Positions 46,887-55,746 of a stretch of DNA of 64,000 nt are shown here, one piece after another. The position numbers and the translations under genes were made by a program. The notes beneath the pieces are model-generated. The model made no database searches. It had not been told where the DNA came from and was given only the letters and a program-made list of their open reading frames with translations. The number at the start of each line of letters is the position of its first letter. The stretch's first letter is position 1. Source of the DNA: Sphingomonadales bacterium. Its GTDB lineage: Bacteria; Pseudomonadota; Alphaproteobacteria; SMXS01. Location: contig JALHLV010000016.1 in assembly GCA_022844405.1 (NCBI GenBank), positions 1 to 64,000 on the forward strand, written 5' to 3'.

Positions 46887-47819
46887 TCAGGGCAGGTCGC
46901 CATGGGCCTCATACCAGGCGCGGGTCTCGGCGAGGCCGCGCGACGCCGGAATCGATGCCCGCCAGCCGGCCTCGGCAAGGGTGGGGTCGCGGCAGACCCA
47001 GTCCGGATGGGCGAGCTCGCGCGCTTTTCCCGGCGTCAGCATCGGTACGCCGCCGGTGGCCAGGCTGGCCAGCCAGACGGCGCCGCCCGCCGCCCGCAGC
47101 AGGCCGCCCGGCACGAAGACCGGCCGAGGCTGGCCGGGGCCGCCGCCGATCATGCCCAGCACCTCGGCGAAGCTGTAGCCGTCGGCCGCCCCGTCATGGA
47201 CCTCGGCGGTCCGGCCCGAAAGGCCGGGCAGGGCGATGGCGGCGACGATGGCGGCGGCCAGGTCCGCCACATGCACCAGCGAAGTGCGATGACGCGGGCC
47301 GCCGGGCAGGAACGGGCGGCGGCGGCGCGCGGCCTTGAAGAACACCAGCGTTTCCCGGTCGCCGGGACCGTAGACCGCCGGCGGGCGCAGGATGGTCCAG
47401 TCGAGGCCCGGCGATGCCTGTACCAGCACTTCCGCCGCGGCCTTGCTGGCCGCGTAGCCGGACAGGGCAGGTTCCCGGGCGGCGAGGGACGACAGGTGGA
47501 TGAAACGCGCCTTGCGTCCGCCCAGCGCGGCGATCAACCGCGCGGTGCCGCCCTTGTTGACGGCGAAGAACTCGGCCCGGCGCCGCGCCTTGATCAGCCC
47601 GGCCACATGGATGACGGCGTCCGCGCCGGCGACCAACGTGCCAAGGGCCGGTTCGTCGGTCAGGCCGCCGGAAACCCAGGTGACACCGTCACGGGCCGGC
47701 TGCGCGCGGCGGGTCAGCGCGGAAACCAGAAAGCCCTGCTTCAGAAGTTCGTCCAGCACCGCGGCGCCGACGAAACCCGTCGGCCCGGTCAGCGCGACGC
47801 GTCTGGCGGGTCCGGTCAT
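46887..47819 (-). CDS. cerR: NAD-dependent epimerase-type reductase (CerR-like)
   Basis: A 310-residue extended SDR with the Rossmann motif TGPTGFVG (residues 11-18) and catalytic Y122-x3-K126 (YAASKAA). The motif PAVYGPGDRETLVFFKAARR follows. In Caulobacter, CerR reduces the 3-oxo group after N-acylation. It lies 4 nt downstream of the acyl-AMP ligase and 78 nt upstream of the ACP gene. Confidence 0.85.
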   Translation of the reverse strand: MTGPARRVALTGPTGFVGAAVLDELLKQGFLVSALTRRAQPARDGVTWVSGGLTDEPALGTLVAGADAVIHVAGLIKARRRAEFFAVNKGGTARLIAALGGRKARFIHLSSLAAREPALSGYAASKAAAEVLVQASPGLDWTILRPPAVYGPGDRETLVFFKAARRRRPFLPGGPRHRTSLVHVADLAAAIVAAIALPGLSGRTAEVHDGAADGYSFAEVLGMIGGGPGQPRPVFVPGGLLRAAGGAVWLASLATGGVPMLTPGKARELAHPDWVCRDPTLAEAGWRASIPASRGLAETRAWYEAHGDLP

Positions 47820-47823
47820 GGGG

Positions 47824-49605
47824 TCACTCCCCAGCGGCGGCCTTCAGCGGCGCGGCGTCTTCCCAGGGATAGGGATCGCTCCCTTCGAGCGGCTCCAGCA
47901 GGCCGGACATGAAGTTGGCGCGCGCCTTTACCCGGCTCAGCTTGCCCGAGGAGGTGCGTGGCAGGCTGCGCGGCTTCACCAGCGCCACGCGGCAGGCGAT
48001 GCCCACGTCCTTCTGCACCCGCCGCTTGATCTCGTCGACCAGCTTGCGACGCTCCTCCAGCTCGCTGACGCGCGGCTGGACCAGGATCATGGCCACTTCC
48101 TCGTTGCCCCGTCCCGGCACCGAGATGGCGGCGCTGTCGCCCGAGCGCAGACCGTCGATCTGCTCGACGGTCCATTCGATGTCCTGCGGCCAGTGGTTGC
48201 GGCCGTTCAGGATGATCAGATCCTTGGCGCGTCCGACGATGTAGAGCGCCGGGCCGATCATGTAGCCCATGTCGCCGGTGTCGAGCCAGCCTTCGCCGTC
48301 CAGCACGTTGCGGGTGCCTTCCGGGTCGTTGAAATAGCCCGACATCACCGACGGGCCGCGCACATAGATCTTGCCGACGCTGCGCTCGCCCACCGTGTCG
48401 CCGTTCTCGTCACGGATATCGAGGTCGTATTCCGGCATGGGGATGCCGCAATTGACCACTTCCCGGGTCTTGGCGGTGTCGGCGGTCGCCGGCACGGCCC
48501 GGTGCTCCGCCGCCAGCAAGCTCTCGTCGACGAGATCGACCTCGATGCCGCTGTCGATGGGCATGAAGCTCACCGCCAGCGTGCATTCGGCCAGCCCGTA
48601 GCTGGACAGGAACGCCTTGTCGTTGAACCCGGCGGACGCGAAGGTGCGGCTGAACTCGCGCATGGAATCGGCGCGGATCATCTCGGCGCCCAGGCCGGCG
48701 ACGCGCCAGGAACTCAGGTCCAGCTCGGCGACCTGTTCGGGCTTGGCCCGGCGGGCGCACAGCTCGTAGCCGAAGGTCGGGCTGTAGCTGATCGTCGCCC
48801 TGTTGCGGCTGATCAGCTCCAGCCACAACAGCGGGCGCCGGGCGAAGAACTCGGTCGGCAGATAGTCGGCGGTGACCTGCACCGCGACCAGGGTCAGCAT
48901 GGCGCCGACCAGGCCCATGTCATGGTAGAAGGGCAGCCACGACATCATCCGGTCGCCATCGCGCACCTCGATGCCGTGCACGCCGTTGCCGTGGCAGTTT
49001 GACATCACCGACGTCTGGGTCACCGCGACGCCGTGCGGGAAGCGGGTGCTGCCCGAGGAGTATTGCAGGTAGCAGATGTCGCCGGGACCCTGCGGCCGCA
49101 GATCCGGAGCGCCTTCAGGCAGCGCCAGCAATTCCTCCGCGGTCACCACCAGCTTCATGCCCAGCCCGTCGGCGGCCTGTACCAGCAGGTCCGACATGCC
49201 GGTGGGCGCGATGGCGGCGGCGGCGTGGCAGCTCGCCATCTGCTTGCCGAGTTGCTCGACGTAGCCGTCCTTGCCGCCGAACGAGGTCGGCAGCGGCAGC
49301 GGCACCGGCAGCAGGCCGGCGTACTGGCAGCCGAAGAAGGCGGTGATGAAGTCCGGGGTCGTGTCGGCGATCAGCGCCACGCGGCAGCCGCGTTCCAGGC
49401 CGGCGGTGATCAGCCGGCGCGCCGTGGCCAGCGCGCGGTCGCGCAGGTCGCTGAAGCTCAGGACGTCGACCAGTTCGCCGCGCGCCGAATAGAAGTTGAA
49501 CCCCCGGGCGCCCTGCGCTGCATAGTCCAGCGCGTCGACCAAAGTGGCGAAGTCGGCCATGCGCCGGGGCAGGCCGGGATCATCCGTCGGTAAAGGTGTC
49601 AGCAT
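47824..49605 (-). CDS. Fatty acyl-AMP/ACP ligase (FAAL family)
   Basis: A 593-residue ANL enzyme of the FAAL subgroup. The P-loop is QYSSGSTRFPHGV (residues 181-193) without the usual TSGTTGxPKG; LPFYHDMGLVG and SSYGLAECTLAVSF are typical of FAALs, as is the insertion SFGGKDGYVEQL. The C-terminal Lys is in PRTSSGKLSRVKAR. It activates a fatty acid to acyl-AMP and passes it to the dedicated ACP. It heads the leftward unit FAAL-cerR-acp-spt. Confidence 0.88.
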   Translation of the reverse strand: MLTPLPTDDPGLPRRMADFATLVDALDYAAQGARGFNFYSARGELVDVLSFSDLRDRALATARRLITAGLERGCRVALIADTTPDFITAFFGCQYAGLLPVPLPLPTSFGGKDGYVEQLGKQMASCHAAAAIAPTGMSDLLVQAADGLGMKLVVTAEELLALPEGAPDLRPQGPGDICYLQYSSGSTRFPHGVAVTQTSVMSNCHGNGVHGIEVRDGDRMMSWLPFYHDMGLVGAMLTLVAVQVTADYLPTEFFARRPLLWLELISRNRATISYSPTFGYELCARRAKPEQVAELDLSSWRVAGLGAEMIRADSMREFSRTFASAGFNDKAFLSSYGLAECTLAVSFMPIDSGIEVDLVDESLLAAEHRAVPATADTAKTREVVNCGIPMPEYDLDIRDENGDTVGERSVGKIYVRGPSVMSGYFNDPEGTRNVLDGEGWLDTGDMGYMIGPALYIVGRAKDLIILNGRNHWPQDIEWTVEQIDGLRSGDSAAISVPGRGNEEVAMILVQPRVSELEERRKLVDEIKRRVQKDVGIACRVALVKPRSLPRTSSGKLSRVKARANFMSGLLEPLEGSDPYPWEDAAPLKAAAGE

Positions 49606-49751
49606 ATTCGGGTGTATCGGTCTTCCTTGGTCCGTCGTGTCAGTCGTAACGGAGCACTTTCCTTCGAAAGCTCAAGTCATTTCCACCGTTTCGCGTTCGT
49701 GTCCGAACGGCGGAAGCGTAGCTCATTTTTGGGCGCAGCGGGTTCAAAAAT

Positions 49752-50387
49752 TTGCCATACTCGGTGCCCGCAAGGGCGAGGGCGCCGGTTCATAAGGGGA
49801 AACCGCTGGAAAGGCAAGAGTCCAGGAAGCAGGCCCACCCTGCGCCAGGCGACAATAGCCGCCGCGTGCCGCGCCGGTACGCCAGCGAAGCCTACCTGGA
49901 GCGCGCCGCCGCATATTATCTGGCGCGCTTTGCCTCGAGCGTCGGCAACTTCAAGGATGTGCTGTGGCGCAAGGTCGAGCGCCGCGGCCTGGCGGATGGT
50001 GTCGAGCGCGCCACGGCGCAGCAATGGATCGACGGCATCACCGACCGGTTCGTCGCCCTCGGCCTGCTCGACGACGACGCCTTCGCGCGGGTGCGCGCCG
50101 GCGCGCTGCTGCGGCGCGGCAAGCCGCGGCGGGTGATCCGGTCGGCGCTGGTGGCCAAAGGCGTGACCGCGGATGTCGCGGCCGGCGCGGTCGCGGCGTT
50201 GTCGGCCGACTCCGAGGATCCGGACCTCGACGCGGCGCTCGCCTTTGCCCGTCGCAAGCGGCTCGGCCCCTACGGCGCTGCCGGCACGGGCGACGACCGG
50301 CGCCGCAAGGACCTGGCCGCCTTTGCCCGGGCAGGATTCTCCTATCAGCTCGCACGCCGCGTGCTCGAGGGGAGTGGCGGCGAATGA
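49752..50387 (+). CDS. recX: Regulatory protein RecX
   Basis: A RecX-family protein (up to 211 residues) that modulates RecA filament stability. Family repeats: RYASEAYLERAAAYYLARFA, NFKDVLWRKVERRG, LGLLDDDAFARVRAGALLRR and RVIRSALVAKGV. The start is uncertain: TTG at 49752 gives the longest frame; in-frame GTGs at 49764 and 49866 or a CTG at 49806 (after AAGGGG) are alternatives. No recA is nearby. The stop overlaps the DUF192 start (ATGA). Confidence 0.82.
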   Translation: MPYSVPARARAPVHKGKPLERQESRKQAHPAPGDNSRRVPRRYASEAYLERAAAYYLARFASSVGNFKDVLWRKVERRGLADGVERATAQQWIDGITDRFVALGLLDDDAFARVRAGALLRRGKPRRVIRSALVAKGVTADVAAGAVAALSADSEDPDLDAALAFARRKRLGPYGAAGTGDDRRRKDLAAFARAGFSYQLARRVLEGSGGE

Positions 50388-50896
50388 GGGATGCGTCGCG
50401 GATCGTGGCGGCAGGGCTATGCGGGCTGCTGCTTCTGTGGGGTGACGCGGCCGGCGCCTTCTCGGCGGACCCGCCCCATACCGGCGTCGCCCAGTCCCTG
50501 CCGCTGGCGCCGCTGACAGTGGAGACAGGCAAAGGTTCCGTGGTGGTCCGGGTCCAGGTGGCCGATACCGACGTGACGCGCCAGACAGGACTGATGTTCC
50601 GCAGATCCATGCCCGAGAAGGAAGGCATGCTGTTCATCTTCCAGGAAGTTCGTCCGGTGGCGTTCTGGATGAAGAACACGATGCTGTCCCTCGACATCCT
50701 GTTCATCGACGACGCCGGCAGGGTGATGAACATCGCCCGGGGCACGACGCCGTTCTCGCTGGAGCCGATTCCGGCGGACGGTCCCACCCGCGCGGTCCTC
50801 GAACTCAACGCCGGCGCCAGCGCCCGTCTGGGTATCGAGGTGGGCGACCGTGTGCTCTACGAGCCGCTGTCACGGCCGTTGACCGCACCACCCTGA
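50384..50896 (+). CDS. DUF192 family protein, exported
   Basis: A 170-residue protein with a signal peptide (RIVAAGLCGLLLLWGDAAGA) and the DUF192 signature: RQTGLMFRRSMPEKEGMLFI, then FWMKNTMLSLDILFIDDAGR. The function is unknown; such proteins are periplasmic. It is translationally coupled to recX (ATGA). A 187-nt gap follows before the ligase gene, with no feature I can identify. Confidence 0.88.
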   Translation: MRDASRIVAAGLCGLLLLWGDAAGAFSADPPHTGVAQSLPLAPLTVETGKGSVVVRVQVADTDVTRQTGLMFRRSMPEKEGMLFIFQEVRPVAFWMKNTMLSLDILFIDDAGRVMNIARGTTPFSLEPIPADGPTRAVLELNAGASARLGIEVGDRVLYEPLSRPLTAPP

Positions 50897-51083
50897 GAGT
50901 CGCCTGATCCGTGACTATTCATCGCCAGCGGGCTTCGCGGAAGATCGCGGCACTTGACGCTGGGAATCATTGGCCTGTTTACTGGCGCCCAATGGGCCAA
51001 GTCGCGAGCCTGCTCGCAGATCGTTCCGCCGGGGCCGCAGGGCATTTGGAGGAGCGGAGGGGAAAATCAGGACATGCGTCTTC

Positions 51084-53207
51084 ATGCCGCTCCTTGAACT
51101 CAAGGAACTCAAGCGTCTCGGCTTTGGTTTCGGCATCAGGCAGCGGGGATTGCTAGCCAAGGCCGACCAGGCGCCCGCCACAGATTTTCCGTCGGGCGGG
51201 GACATGAGGGCTCTCGCGGAAAAAGTCCGGTCCTGTCTGGCGGACAGCGACAGCGTTGCCGCGTTCGCGGCGGGCGACCAGTTGTCGTTCCTCGATCTGG
51301 CGCACTGGGTGCTGTCGCTTCAGCGCCGCGCACGCATTCCTGTGTTCGCGCAGCCCATTCCGCTGTCTCCCAGCCCAGGCAAGGGTGGCAGGCTATCGGT
51401 TGGCGTTCTCGTGCCCTATGTCGATGTCGAAGCGACCCGGCTGGCGCTTGCCTGGGCAATCGGACTGGTCAACGCCTTTGCCGATGCGGCCGCGAAGGGT
51501 GAGACCGCCGCGGCGCTCGATGCCGTGTCCGCGCAGGTAGACGAAATAGTCGGCAAGCTCGGCCCGCACGTGCCGACCGGCGTCAATACTTACCGGATAT
51601 GCGAGGCCGCCTACCACGAGCGGATTCCGTTCACGCTGTTCTTCCGCGACATGCTGCTGCTTGGCGAGGGCATCAGGCTCAAGCGCATGCTGAGCACGAT
51701 CACCGATGCTGTCAGTCCGATCGGCGTCGCCATCGCCCGCAACAAGACGCAGTCGGCCTCGGCCCTGCGTCAGGCCGGCTTTCCGACCGTCCAGCATACC
51801 GCGGCCAAATCCGAGGATCATGCGGTCACCCTCGCCCGCAAGACCGGGTTTCCGACGGTGGTCAAGCCCGCCGACGCGGACGGCGGCGCCGGTGTGTCGG
51901 CGGGGCTGATGACCGAAGCGGCGGTGAGGTCTGCATACAGGAAGGCCCGAAAAGTTTCGAATAACGTGCTTGTCGAGGCCTTCGTCGCCGGCAACGACTA
52001 CCGCGTTACGATCTACAACGGCCGGATCGTCAAGACCACCGTGCGGCGGCCCGGCGGGGTAGACGGCGATGGGGTCAGCGACGTTCGAGCCTTGGTCGAA
52101 ATGAAGAAGGACGATCCGCAGTCGCAGCGGCGCAGACTGGAGCGCGGTCGCTTCCTGCTCGAACTCGACGACGAGGCGCGGGAACTTCTCGTCGATATGG
52201 GAATGACCGAGGAAACGGTTCCCCCGGCGGGGCAATTCGTGCCGCTTCGGCGGCGCTCGAATGTTTCGACGGGCGGTACGACGAAGGATATTCACGGCAC
52301 GTTGCACCCGGACAACGAGGCCATGCTGCTGCGCGTCGTCGACCTGCTCGGGCTGGACTTTGCCGGCGTCGACTATATCTCGCCCGACATTTCAAAATCA
52401 TGGACCGGCTTGCAGTCGGCGGTCCTCGAGATCAACGCCCAGCCGCAGCTCGACAACGACCTGAATCCGACCCTCTACAACGATGTGCTGCGCGACTATA
52501 TGGGCAGTAGCGGGCGCGTGCCGTGGGTCCTCCTGCTGAGCGGCGATTCCACGAGCGTGCAAGCGCGCTCGCTGGGCGAGTGCATCCGGCATGCCATGGA
52601 GCAACGCGTGCAGCCGGCGGTCGTCGCGTCGTCCACCGGCGTATGGCTCGGTTCGTCACGTATTGCCGGCGGGCAAGGATCGCTGGCGAGCGCCTGCGAG
52701 AGTGTCGTCATGGGCCGGTTCGCCGCTGCCGCCGTCGTGGTCGCCGATCCGTCGCGGGTGGTCGCTCAGGGGCTGCCGACGGAGGACCTGGATTTCGTCG
52801 TCCTGACCAACGATCCGCGGCCGTCCGCGGAAGCGTTCGAGCTCTGCCGCAAGCTCGTCGCGCCGCATATCCGCAAGGGGCTGCTGCTTGAGGTGGGCGA
52901 TCCGGCTTTCGGGATACTCAAGTCGGAACTGCCGGCGGATAAACTTTTCCTGGTTTGCCCCGGCTCGGCGGATGATGCCGTCCGGACGCACCTGGCCGGA
53001 GGTGGCCGCGCCGTATGGCTCGAAAGCACGCAAGAGTCGGCGGAAATCCGCGTCGTGCTCGGCGCGGGTCAAACCCGCCTCCCACTCGGCACGCTGAGGG
53101 CTGCGGGAGCCGACCGGCGGGCGATCCGGGATGTGATGATCGCCCGGGTTATTGAAGTCTACCTGCCGGCCAGGAAAAAACCCGGCGAGACGCAGCAAGG
53201 AACGTGA
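51084..53207 (+). CDS. Cyanophycin-synthetase-like ATP-grasp ligase with degenerate Mur-ligase domain
   Basis: A 707-residue protein. Residues 1-215 resemble the N domain of CphA (VPTGVNTYRICEAAYHERIP). Residues about 220-465 form an ATP-grasp domain: K261 in FPTVVKPADADGGAGVS, ENDYRV-like GNDYRVTIYNGRIV, VPPAGQFVPLRRRSNVSTGG and metal ligands E449/N451 in VLEINAQPQLDN. The C-terminal part aligns in order with the Mur-ligase centre of CphA, but the P-loop GTNGKT is replaced by SGDSTS (486-491) and the last domain is missing, so amide chemistry probably occurs only at the ATP-grasp site. The substrate is unknown. The sulfotransferase gene starts 5 nt downstream. Confidence 0.82.
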   Translation: MPLLELKELKRLGFGFGIRQRGLLAKADQAPATDFPSGGDMRALAEKVRSCLADSDSVAAFAAGDQLSFLDLAHWVLSLQRRARIPVFAQPIPLSPSPGKGGRLSVGVLVPYVDVEATRLALAWAIGLVNAFADAAAKGETAAALDAVSAQVDEIVGKLGPHVPTGVNTYRICEAAYHERIPFTLFFRDMLLLGEGIRLKRMLSTITDAVSPIGVAIARNKTQSASALRQAGFPTVQHTAAKSEDHAVTLARKTGFPTVVKPADADGGAGVSAGLMTEAAVRSAYRKARKVSNNVLVEAFVAGNDYRVTIYNGRIVKTTVRRPGGVDGDGVSDVRALVEMKKDDPQSQRRRLERGRFLLELDDEARELLVDMGMTEETVPPAGQFVPLRRRSNVSTGGTTKDIHGTLHPDNEAMLLRVVDLLGLDFAGVDYISPDISKSWTGLQSAVLEINAQPQLDNDLNPTLYNDVLRDYMGSSGRVPWVLLLSGDSTSVQARSLGECIRHAMEQRVQPAVVASSTGVWLGSSRIAGGQGSLASACESVVMGRFAAAAVVVADPSRVVAQGLPTEDLDFVVLTNDPRPSAEAFELCRKLVAPHIRKGLLLEVGDPAFGILKSELPADKLFLVCPGSADDAVRTHLAGGGRAVWLESTQESAEIRVVLGAGQTRLPLGTLRAAGADRRAIRDVMIARVIEVYLPARKKPGETQQGT

Positions 53208-53211
53208 GTAA

Positions 53212-54588
53212 ATGACGGTGAGAGCGCAGGCAATCGGTCGGGATTTCGAGTTTTCCGACGCCGCGGCGCGCATCGCGAAACTGCGCGAGTCGGCCTACAA
53301 CCGGCCGGTGGAGGAAGGCTTCCTGGGCTCGGTCCGCGAGATCGCGATGGTGCTGAGCAGTCCGCGCTCCGGCTCCAGCCTGCTGGCGTCGGTGCTGCGC
53401 CGGACCGACCAGGTGATGAATTTCCAGGGCGCGATTACGCCGTTTCTCGGCATGACCGACCTGCGCTATCCGGTCAGCGGCGACACCGATGCGCTGGAAG
53501 CGCACCAGGCTTCCGTCGCGCCATGGCTGGAGCCCTACCTGGCCCAGGAATGCGGCTATGCGCTCGAGCGGCTCGAAGGGCAGGCCGACCGCGACCAGTT
53601 CGCCGTCGACCTGGCGATCCGGCTGTCCATGCAGTGGCCCGACATCGCCTTCGCTCTCGACCACGTGCGCTCGGCCACCAATGTCGCGCTCGACGAGGCC
53701 GTGCGCGATTTCGGCTGGGCCGACGGCGAGTTCCGCGATCCCAAGCTGTTCCACGCCCTGCTGATCCGGCGGCTGCGTCCGGCCTATCCGGCGCTGAACC
53801 CGTATCTCTACGACATCGACGCGGCCATGATCCGCGACCTGATGCCCGAGGCGCCCGTGGTCGTCACGCTGCCGTCGGGCCGCTTCGTCGAGATGCCGCC
53901 GCTGATCACCATCCGGCCCTGGCGGCGCGCAACGGCCGCCGACCTGCGCGGCAAGCCGCTGGTGATGAAGACCGTCGCCAACACCTTCCGCATGCCGTTC
54001 CTGTCGGCGCTGTTCCCGTCGGCGCGGATGCGGGTCATGCACCTGACGCGCAGCGTCGCCGGCAGCGCCAACGGCATGTATGACGGGTGGATGCATGCGG
54101 GCTTCTGGGCGGCGCACATCGTCGACGGCGACCTGGCGATTCCTGGCTACTCGGACAAATTTCCGGAGTGGGGCCGGCACTGGTGGAAGTTCGGGCTGTT
54201 CCCGGGCTGGCAGGCGCACCGGGCGAGCAAGCCCGTCGACATCGCCGCCGCGCATTGGCGCACCTGCCACGAAACCATCCTGGCGTGGCTGGAGGCCCAT
54301 CCGGCGCAGCGGGCGGACTCCATCCGGGTGCATGGCGAGGACTTCCTCGACAACCCGCACAGGAAGGCCGGCACGCTTGCCCGGATCGCCGACTGGTTCG
54401 GCGTCGGCATGGACGAGGGCCTGTCCTACGCGGCGGAAAACGAGCTGCCGCTGCAGCTCGCCACGGTCAAGCCGGCGCCGCAGCGCTGGCGACAGCGCTA
54501 TGACGAACTGGAACACATCCTGAATGATCCCCGCAACGGCGACCTGATGGTGCGGTTGGGATACGATTCGGACCCAGAGACCTGGTAG
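53212..54588 (+). CDS. Sulfotransferase family protein
   Basis: A 458-residue protein with a PAPS-dependent sulfotransferase P-loop, MVLSSPRSGSSLLASVL (residues 46-62; S49-S56 as 5'-phosphosulfate loop). The 3'-phosphate region is RVMHLTRSVAGSANGMYDGW. It is longer than the usual 280-350 residues, with extra regions around MRPFGRFVEMPPL-type segments. ATG at 53212 follows AAGGA. It starts 5 nt after the CphA-like gene, so the two form an operon; the pair suggests synthesis and sulfation of an amide-type metabolite or polymer (inference). Confidence 0.82.
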   Translation: MTVRAQAIGRDFEFSDAAARIAKLRESAYNRPVEEGFLGSVREIAMVLSSPRSGSSLLASVLRRTDQVMNFQGAITPFLGMTDLRYPVSGDTDALEAHQASVAPWLEPYLAQECGYALERLEGQADRDQFAVDLAIRLSMQWPDIAFALDHVRSATNVALDEAVRDFGWADGEFRDPKLFHALLIRRLRPAYPALNPYLYDIDAAMIRDLMPEAPVVVTLPSGRFVEMPPLITIRPWRRATAADLRGKPLVMKTVANTFRMPFLSALFPSARMRVMHLTRSVAGSANGMYDGWMHAGFWAAHIVDGDLAIPGYSDKFPEWGRHWWKFGLFPGWQAHRASKPVDIAAAHWRTCHETILAWLEAHPAQRADSIRVHGEDFLDNPHRKAGTLARIADWFGVGMDEGLSYAAENELPLQLATVKPAPQRWRQRYDELEHILNDPRNGDLMVRLGYDSDPETW

Positions 54589-54644
54589 CCGCCCGCGGCC
54601 TTGAGGCGGGGCGGCAGTTCGTGTATCTCCTCGCCTGAGATTTC

Positions 54645-54721
54645 CGGGGTGTAGCTCAGTCTGGTAGAGTGCCTGCTTTGGGAGCAGGATGTCGTCGGTT
54701 CGAATCCGGCCACCCCGACCA
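54645..54721 (+). tRNA. tRNA-Pro (anticodon UGG)
   Basis: The acceptor stem CGGGGTG (54645-54651) pairs with CACCCCG (54711-54717), followed by discriminator A and an encoded CCA. The anticodon loop in CTGCTTTGGGAGCAG carries TGG. The D-arm (TAGCTCAGTCTGGTAGAG) and the T-loop (GGTTCGAATCC) are canonical. Confidence 0.97.
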
Positions 54722-54744
54722 GAACGAATGCAGGACGATAGGGT

Positions 54745-55047
54745 ATGCAGGCAACGATCTTCAAGCCGGCCAGGAACGCCATGCAGTCGGGCTGGGCGAA
54801 CACCCGCAAATGGCTGCTGGTCTATGAGCCGCAGCGCGCCAAGCGCATCGACGACCTGATGGGCTATACCAGCTCGGACGACACCTCGCGCCAGGTGCGG
54901 CTGACTTTCGACACCCAGGAGGAAGCGGTCGCCTATGCCGAGAAGCATGGGCTGGCGTACCGGGTGCAGGAGCCGCAGGCGCGCACGCTGAGAATCAAGG
55001 CCTATGCCGACAACTTCAAATACACGCGGCAGACCAGGTCTGCCTGA
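54745..55047 (+). CDS. NADH dehydrogenase accessory subunit, NDUFS4 family
   Basis: A 100-residue protein of the ETC complex I NDUFS4 (18 kDa) family: MQATIFKPARNAMQSGWANT, then RKWLLVYEPQRAKRIDDLMG, and FDTQEEAVAYAEKHGLAYRV. It is an accessory subunit of the peripheral arm of complex I, found in alphaproteobacteria and mitochondria. It is encoded alone between two tRNA genes, which is a common arrangement in this class. Confidence 0.93.
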   Translation: MQATIFKPARNAMQSGWANTRKWLLVYEPQRAKRIDDLMGYTSSDDTSRQVRLTFDTQEEAVAYAEKHGLAYRVQEPQARTLRIKAYADNFKYTRQTRSA

Positions 55048-55056
55048 ACCATATCG

Positions 55057-55133
55057 GACCCCGTAGCTCAACAGGATAGAGCACCTGCCTTCTAAGCAGG
55101 ATGTTGCGTGTTCGAGTCACGCCGGGGTCGCCA
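55057..55133 (+). tRNA. tRNA-Arg (anticodon UCU)
   Basis: The acceptor stem GACCCCG (55057-55063) pairs with CGGGGTC (55123-55129), then discriminator G and encoded CCA. The anticodon stem-loop CCTGCCTTCTAAGCAGG gives TCT. The T-arm (GTGTTCGAGTCAC) is canonical. Confidence 0.97.
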
Positions 55134-55151
55134 CGATCGCAGGGGAGAGCG

Positions 55152-55682
55152 ATGCCGAGGAGCCAGCTTGCCTATGTGTCCATGACCGGCCCAGACCGGG
55201 TGGGGCTGATCTCGGCGGTGACCGCCCGGCTGTTCGACCTGGGCGCCAATCTGGCCGACACCAATTTCGCGGTGCTCGGCACCGGCTTCGAGTTCAACGC
55301 CGTCTGCGAGCTGCCCGGCGATCTGCGTCTCGACGACATCGCCGGTGAACTCCGGTCGCTGCCGCAACTCGTTGGCGCCGAGGTGTCGGTGACGCCGTTC
55401 GTCCACGCCGCCACCCCTGCCGCGAACGCCCGCATCACCCATGTCATCGACGTGGTCGGCGGCGACCGCCCCGGGCTGGTCGCCCGCCTCACCGAAGCGT
55501 TCCAGGACTACGACGCCAACATCGTCCGCATGAACTCCGCGCGGCTCCCCGGCGCCGGCGTCGGCGCCGATTACGTGACCCGCTTCGAGGTCTACATTCC
55601 CGAGCGGGCCGATGCCTGCCTGGCGGCCATCGACAACACCGCCCAGCAGCTCGCCTGCGCCTGCCGCTGGCAGGTCGTCTGA
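55152..55682 (+). CDS. ACT-domain protein, GcvR-like
   Basis: A 176-residue protein with two ACT domains: the first starts RSQLAYVSMTGPDRVGLISA, the second THVIDVVGGDRPGLVARLTE. This is the layout of the glycine cleavage system transcriptional repressor GcvR and related amino-acid-sensing proteins. GGGGAGAG precedes the ATG at 55152. It lies 18 nt after tRNA-Arg. Target genes are unknown. Confidence 0.85.
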   Translation: MPRSQLAYVSMTGPDRVGLISAVTARLFDLGANLADTNFAVLGTGFEFNAVCELPGDLRLDDIAGELRSLPQLVGAEVSVTPFVHAATPAANARITHVIDVVGGDRPGLVARLTEAFQDYDANIVRMNSARLPGAGVGADYVTRFEVYIPERADACLAAIDNTAQQLACACRWQVV

Positions 55683-55746
55683 GCGTCTTTCCATTGCTTC
55701 CCTGACGTCGTCGGTGCCGCTGGTTTCCGGCGGCTACAGACGCTAT

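Noticed and set aside
51084-53207. Annotation as functional cyanophycin synthetase
   Set aside because: The Mur-ligase P-loop and C-terminal domain needed for arginine addition are missing, so cyanophycin synthesis by this protein is unlikely.
53149-55071. A 640-codon minus-strand frame across the sulfotransferase gene and tRNA-Pro
   Set aside because: It crosses a tRNA gene and is antisense to a sulfotransferase with a clear P-loop; not a gene.
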